From assembly GCF_027568515.1 (NCBI RefSeq), contig NZ_JANKZF010000010.1, positions 1 to 46,454 of the forward strand: 46,454 nucleotides of DNA, read 5' to 3'. The notes below the pieces were generated by a model, which saw only the letters and a list, made by a program, of their open reading frames with translations, made no database searches and was not told where the DNA came from. The translations under genes and the position numbers were made by a program. Below, one piece after another: positions 42,447-46,454 of the stretch. Position 1 is the stretch's first letter. Each line of letters begins with the position of its first letter. The stretch is from Arthrobacter sp. HY1533. GTDB lineage: Bacteria > Actinomycetota > Actinomycetes > Actinomycetales > Micrococcaceae.

Positions 42447-43589
42447 CTAGGCGTTAGTGGAGGCCTGGGTCAGGGCCGCCAAAATCGACGTCCTGTCGGG
42501 CTTTCCCGTGGCCAGCAGCGGCAGCTCGGAGACAAACACCACAATCTTGGGCAGCAGGTGCGGCTCCAGAAGTGCGGCGGCCCCGGACCTGAGCTCGTCC
42601 TCGGAGCAGCTGGCAACCACCATCGCGGCGACCTGCTGGCCCCACTCTTCGGAGGGCACGGGAAGCACCACGGCCTCGCGCACGCCCTGCACGCGGTGCA
42701 GCCCGTCGGCCACGGCCGCGGCGGAAACTTTCAGGCCACCGGTGATGATGACGTCGTCCACACGGCCCAGCACGCGCAGCCGTCCCTCACTGTCCAGCTC
42801 GCCGAGGTCGCCGGTTTCATACCAACGCACCATCTCGCCGTCGTGCTCTTCCTCGAAGAAGGATGCCCCCGTGAGCTCGGCGTCGCCCAGGTACCCTTCG
42901 GCAACTACGGGCCCGCCCAGCCAGACCCGGCCGTCGCGGATGGAGAGCTCCACGCCGTCGAGCGGGACGCCGTCGTACACGGCACCGCCACATGTCTCGC
43001 TCATGCCGTAGGTGGTCACGACGTTCAGCCCGGCACCGCGCGCGGCCTCGAGCAGCACGGGGTTGACCGGGCCGCCGCCCAGCAAGATGGCGTTGAAGCG
43101 GCGCAGCACTGTGAGTGTTTCGGCGCTCGGGTTGGTGAGCAGGCGGCTGAGCTGCGTGGGCACCAGCGAGGTGAAGCGCGTGTTGTCGGTCAGCTCCAGC
43201 GCGGCCTCGGTGAACGCCTCGGGGGTGAAGCCGCCGCTCAAATCCATGGCCCACGGGCGCGTGCCGGCAAACAGGCTGCGCACCAGGACCTGCAGGCCCG
43301 CCACATAGTTTGTGGGCAGGGCCAGCAGCCACTGGCCCTCGCCGCGCAGTGCCAGTGCGGTGCCAACGGACGACGCCGCCAGCGCGTCAACGCTCAGCAG
43401 TGTGCGCTTGGGTGTGCCGGTGCTTCCGGAGGTAAGCACGACGGCGGCAATCTCGGTGTCGCTGTTGGCCGGCAGCCCCAGCTTGGCCTGCGGGATGAGT
43501 TCAAAACTGCCGTCGGGTGCGATTTGGACCGCGGGGCCCTCGCCGGAGAGTGCCTCGGAAAGTGCCTTGAGCAGGGGTTCAATGTTCAT
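42447..43589 (-). CDS. menE: o-succinylbenzoate-CoA ligase
   Basis: MenE activates o-succinylbenzoate with ATP and CoA in menaquinone synthesis. The 380-residue protein has the adenylation signature LTSGSTGTPKR, the YGMSETCGG motif, YETGDLG, GRVDDVIITGG and the C-terminal catalytic Lys in LLATGKPDR. It is shorter than general acyl-CoA ligases, as actinobacterial MenE usually is. Its start lies 13 bases after the menB stop; its ribosome site is weak, so translational coupling is likely. Confidence 0.94.
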   Translation of the reverse strand: MNIEPLLKALSEALSGEGPAVQIAPDGSFELIPQAKLGLPANSDTEIAAVVLTSGSTGTPKRTLLSVDALAASSVGTALALRGEGQWLLALPTNYVAGLQVLVRSLFAGTRPWAMDLSGGFTPEAFTEAALELTDNTRFTSLVPTQLSRLLTNPSAETLTVLRRFNAILLGGGPVNPVLLEAARGAGLNVVTTYGMSETCGGAVYDGVPLDGVELSIRDGRVWLGGPVVAEGYLGDAELTGASFFEEEHDGEMVRWYETGDLGELDSEGRLRVLGRVDDVIITGGLKVSAAAVADGLHRVQGVREAVVLPVPSEEWGQQVAAMVVASCSEDELRSGAAALLEPHLLPKIVVFVSELPLLATGKPDRTSILAALTQASTNA

Positions 43590-43602
43590 GGGTGCCTATG
43601 TA

Positions 43603-44556
43603 TTAGAAGTAGTACGGGAAGGAGGACCAGTCGGGGTCGCGTTTTTCAAGGAACGCTTCCTTGCCCTCCACGGCCTCGTCCGTCATGTAGGCCAGGCGGG
43701 TGGCCTCGCCGGCGAAGACCTGCTGTCCGGCCAGGCCGTCGTCGGCCAGGTTGAAGGCGAACTTCAGCATGCGGATGGCCTGCGGGGACTGGCGGGCAAT
43801 ATCGGCCGCGTATTCCAGCGCCGTTTTCTCCAGGTCTTCGTGGGCCACGGCCTCGTTGACGGCGCCCATGCGGACCATGTCGTCGGCGGAGTATTCGCGG
43901 GCCAGGAAGAAGATTTCGCGGGCGTTCTTCTGGCCGATCTGGCGGGCCAGCAGGGCCGATCCGTAGCCGGCGTCGAAGGATCCCACCGTTGCGTCGGTCT
44001 GCTTGAACTTGCCATGCTCGCGGGAGGCGATGGTGAGGTCCGAGACGACGTGGAGTGAGTGCCCGCCGCCGGCTGCCCAGCCGTTGACCACGGCAATGAC
44101 CACCTTGGGCATGGTGCGCATGAGGCGCTGGACTTCCAGGATGTGGAGGCGCCCGGCGCGGGCTGGGTCAATGGTTTCCTTCGTCTCGCCGTCGGCGTAC
44201 TTGTAGCCGTCGCGGCCGCGGATGCGCTGGTCGCCGCCGGAGCAGAAGGAGTGGCCGCCGTCCTTGGGGGAGGGGCCGTTGCCGGTCAGCAGGACCGTTG
44301 CCACATCCGGGGTCATGCGGGCGTGGTCCATGGCGCGGTACAGCTCATCGACGGTGCCCGGGCGGAAGGCGTTGCGGACCTCGGGGCGGTTGAAAGCGAT
44401 GCGCACTGTGGGCAGGTCCCGCACGATGGTGCCGTCTTCGTTCCGTTCCACCTGGCGGTGGTACGTCATGTCGGTGAAGTCAAAGCCCTCCACCACGCGC
44501 CAGCGGGTGGGGTCGAAGATGTCGGATACCTGGGCAGGAAGATTCGTAGCGCTCAC
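43603..44556 (-). CDS. menB: 1,4-dihydroxy-2-naphthoyl-CoA synthase
   Basis: MenB, a crotonase-fold enzyme, closes the naphthoate ring from o-succinylbenzoyl-CoA. The 317-residue protein has CSGGDQRIRGRDGY, VNGWAAGGGHSLHVVSDLT, VGSFDAGYGSALLARQIG and the C-terminal PYYF. A central insert of moderate length is typical of actinobacteria. I chose GTG 44556 (MSATNLPAQVSDIF); TAGAAT ends 7 bases upstream and no ribosome site is present, so the operon transcript is probably leaderless. Longer in-frame reading to 45393 crosses the next gene antisense and is not real. Confidence 0.95.
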   Translation of the reverse strand: MSATNLPAQVSDIFDPTRWRVVEGFDFTDMTYHRQVERNEDGTIVRDLPTVRIAFNRPEVRNAFRPGTVDELYRAMDHARMTPDVATVLLTGNGPSPKDGGHSFCSGGDQRIRGRDGYKYADGETKETIDPARAGRLHILEVQRLMRTMPKVVIAVVNGWAAGGGHSLHVVSDLTIASREHGKFKQTDATVGSFDAGYGSALLARQIGQKNAREIFFLAREYSADDMVRMGAVNEAVAHEDLEKTALEYAADIARQSPQAIRMLKFAFNLADDGLAGQQVFAGEATRLAYMTDEAVEGKEAFLEKRDPDWSSFPYYF

Positions 44557-44563
44557 GCTTGTG

Positions 44564-44569
44564 ATTCTA
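44564..44569 (-). promoter_or_regulatory. leaderless -10 box of the menB-menE unit
   Basis: On the minus strand TAGAAT is followed by 7 bases and GTG (44556-44554), with no ribosome site. Confidence 0.5.
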
Positions 44570-44896
44570 GCTGGCGGGCGGCTTCTGGCGGCCCACCGGG
44601 GAGCCCAGCAATTGTGACGAAAAATTACTTGCCGTTTTTTCATGGGCCGTGTCAAGGGGGTTGTGGTGTCCGTCTCGCCCGTTTGGGCAAAGTGATTGCC
44701 TGGGGCGACTTGGGGCACCGGATAGAGCGGAAAGGCGCATGGGAGCGGCTGATTGCTGAATGTCGAATGACGCTGTTTCAGGGCTTCCTTGCTGCCCTTT
44801 TGGCCAATGTGCCTTTCGCTGGACTGGCCGATAGTTTGAATGCTGCTACTCGCCAGTAATGAATGGCCCCGGTTCCTCGAACAAAGGTAGGAAGAA
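44570..44896. other. divergent intergenic region between menB and the anchored surface protein
   Basis: This 327-base interval is lower in GC than its surroundings (for example ATTGTGACGAAAAATTACTTG). I see no coding region, RNA or clear repeat. It must hold the promoter of the surface-protein gene; no strong -35/-10 pair is evident. Confidence 0.4.
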
Positions 44897-46342
44897 TTGA
44901 ACACCCCCATGGCACGACCCTCCAGGCGCGCGTCGGTCGCCGCAGCCTCGGCACTTACTGCGGCCCTGACCCTGGGCGGCTTCCTTTCCATGGTGCCCAC
45001 AGCCAATGCCGATGGCGGATTCTCCTGCCCTGAAGTCATGCCCGGGCTGGGCAACGGCCCCGTGGCCGGGTACGACAACAACACCAACGTGTTTGTGGGC
45101 GGAAACTTCACTGTGTCCGAGTCTGCGGCCGAGGCCGAGGGGCTGATAGTGGTCATGGGCAATGCCAGCTTCAACAAGCAGGGGCAGACCCGGTACAACG
45201 TCGGGGTGGTGGGCGTGGGCTCCCAGATTGTTCCCGTGCCCGGGGCCGAAATGCTCCTGGTGGGCGGGGACATCTCCAGCAACGGCACCACGGTTGATGT
45301 TGGAACCGGCAATGCCGCCGGAGGTGACGCCCGCATCAAGGGGCTCAACAATGTTCCGGCAGGCAAGCTGGAAATGAACGGCGGGCAGTTCACTTACCTG
45401 GACGCCGGAGCGGTCTCCGGACACGCGCAGGCTGTGGCCGGACTGGCGGCGGCCTCGGATGAGTTCTCAGGCCTCGCCGACACCGGCACCGTCATCACTG
45501 ACAAGTTGTCCGTGGTTCTGCAGGGCAACGGCACGGCCTCGCCCCAGGTGTTCACGGTCGACGGCGGCACCCTCGGTTCGGCCGCAGCCAACGTATCCCT
45601 TCAGCTCAAGGGGATTCCCGCAGGTGCGCGGGTGGTGGTCAACGTGACCGGGGCGCCGTCTGCCGGACTGCACTTCAATGCGCTGCTGGATGCGGCGGGG
45701 GTGCCGATCAACATTAATGCCAACCCGCCGGCAGAATCGGCGTTTGGTGCCATTGCGGCCAACTTAGTCTGGAACTTTGAAACAGCCTCCAATGTGACCG
45801 TGGGCGGCCAGGCGCAGGTCCCCGGCATGATCCTGGTTCCTACCCCCGGGGGCACCACGGACATTTACGCTCCCGGAACCAACGGCCGCATCCTGGTCGC
45901 GGGCGACCTCAGCCACCGGGGAGTCGGCAGTGAAATGCACGCCTACCCGCTTTTGGGCCATGAGGACTTCGGCTGCAAGGTGCCCGGCGGTGAAATTGAG
46001 GCAACCACGCCTGCCGCGACCACTCCGGCTGCGACCACTCCGGCAGCGACTTTGTCTCCGGCCACCACGCCCGCGACGACTGCGGTCACGACTCCGGCTG
46101 CGACGTTGACGCCCGCGACAACGCCTGCCACCACCGCGGTCACAACTCCGGCCGCGACCTTGACGCCCGCGACAACGCCTGCCACGACGACCGCAGGGAC
46201 TCCCGTGCCATCCGCGTCCGCCGTGGCTGACGGCTTGGCCAGCACGGGCCTCAACGCAAACAGCACCCTGCTGTTTGGTGGCGCTGCATTGATGCTGCTT
46301 GCCCTGGGTGCCCTGGCGGTTGGCCCGCTCCGCCGCCACTAG
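44897..46342 (+). CDS. choice-of-anchor A surface protein with LAXTG sorting signal
   Basis: The 481-residue protein has a signal peptide ending near NADG, then a choice-of-anchor A domain of about 330 residues (NNTNVFVGGNFTVSESAAEAEGLIVVMGNASFNK to GRILVAGDLSHRGVGSEMHAYPL). This is a beta-rich adhesin-type domain. A Thr/Pro/Ala repeat stalk follows, then LASTG, a helix (LLFGGAALMLLALGALAV) and a short positive tail. It is anchored to the wall, probably by a class E sortase. TTG 44897 has AAAGG 9 bases upstream; ATG 44909 (MARPSRRASV) is an alternative. Its function is unknown; adhesion or coat structure is likely. Confidence 0.87.
   Translation: MNTPMARPSRRASVAAASALTAALTLGGFLSMVPTANADGGFSCPEVMPGLGNGPVAGYDNNTNVFVGGNFTVSESAAEAEGLIVVMGNASFNKQGQTRYNVGVVGVGSQIVPVPGAEMLLVGGDISSNGTTVDVGTGNAAGGDARIKGLNNVPAGKLEMNGGQFTYLDAGAVSGHAQAVAGLAAASDEFSGLADTGTVITDKLSVVLQGNGTASPQVFTVDGGTLGSAAANVSLQLKGIPAGARVVVNVTGAPSAGLHFNALLDAAGVPININANPPAESAFGAIAANLVWNFETASNVTVGGQAQVPGMILVPTPGGTTDIYAPGTNGRILVAGDLSHRGVGSEMHAYPLLGHEDFGCKVPGGEIEATTPAATTPAATTPAATLSPATTPATTAVTTPAATLTPATTPATTAVTTPAATLTPATTPATTTAGTPVPSASAVADGLASTGLNANSTLLFGGAALMLLALGALAVGPLRRH
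46046..46189 (+). repeat. 54-base tandem repeats in the stalk of the surface protein
   Basis: Unit starts at 46046, 46100 and 46154 are exactly 54 bases apart, each encoding an 18-residue ATLTPATTPATTAVTTPA-like unit. Units 2 and 3 are nearly identical at the DNA level, which indicates recent duplication. The stalk length may vary between strains. Confidence 0.85.
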
Positions 46343-46361
46343 GCGGCACGGCACGCAAAAA

Positions 46362-46402
46362 CGGCCGGCGGGGCAGTGAAAATTTCACTGCCCCGCCGGC
46401 CG
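46362..46402 (+). terminator. strong terminator of the surface-protein gene
   Basis: A perfect 19-base-pair stem (46362-46380 with 46384-46402) has a 3-base loop AAT and is followed by GTGTTGTTTTG. It begins 20 bases after the stop codon. Confidence 0.85.
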
Positions 46403-46454
46403 GTGTTGTTTTGTACATCCCGGCGCAGTTTCGGAAATCGGTGCAGTCAGGGGG

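Noticed and set aside
44564-45393. In-frame extension of menB upstream through 837 bases
   Set aside because: It runs antisense through the start of the surface-protein gene and lacks crotonase similarity; GTG 44556 matches MenB.

Overview
The window is high-GC chromosomal DNA of an actinobacterium, most likely a Micrococcaceae member close to Arthrobacter. Supporting signs are the homodimeric aceE, a urate oxidase resembling my memory of Arthrobacter globiformis uricase down to its IAGFC end, the menB-menE-menA block, DUF4229 and DUF5129 proteins, cell-wall sorting signals of LAXTG type, and many TANNNT -10 boxes placed only 5-7 bases before the start codon. There is no phage, insertion sequence or CRISPR. 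Most genes are housekeeping or catabolic and lie in short transcription units, and several convergent pairs are separated by long perfect hairpins.

Region 1 (1-9.9 kb) holds the 5' three quarters of aceE and then a purine/hydantoin block. A plus-strand unit encodes an NCS1 permease and a hydantoin-racemase-like protein, followed by an SDR dehydrogenase. A minus-strand unit encodes uraD, uraH and urate oxidase (urate to allantoin), and a separate minus-strand gene downstream encodes an NCS2 urate/xanthine permease. A 17-base element with three mismatches occurs at both the NCS1 promoter and the uraD promoter, suggesting one regulator for both. A peroxiredoxin sits just upstream of the H2O2-producing uricase operon.

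Region 2 (10-18.9 kb) holds an OhrR-type regulator with a perfect 22-base operator and an uncharacterised downstream partner, two small ORFs, a 66-base palindrome, aspartokinase lysC with an apparent internal start for its beta subunit, an ABC-2 exporter, ilvD and an MmyB-type regulator.

Region 3 (18.9-24.4 kb) is the ffs-dnaX-recR replication/repair block on the minus strand, then a small membrane protein gene, a hairpin-rich interval, tRNA-Ser(GGA) and a glutathione peroxidase.

Region 4 (24.4-33.1 kb) holds a HAD phosphatase, a ParB-like/LytR_C gene pair, a TetR regulator, a hipBA pair whose HipA lacks the usual catalytic Asp, kynureninase, a CynX-type MFS transporter and a DUF5129 protein.

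Region 5 (33.1-46.5 kb) is largely extracytoplasmic: a Tat-exported PhoX phosphatase with a candidate PHO box, a 1,336-residue LANTG-anchored GH29 alpha-L-fucosidase, small membrane proteins, a lipoprotein, menA, menE, menB, and a LASTG-anchored choice-of-anchor-A protein. The two anchored proteins imply a class E sortase elsewhere in the genome.
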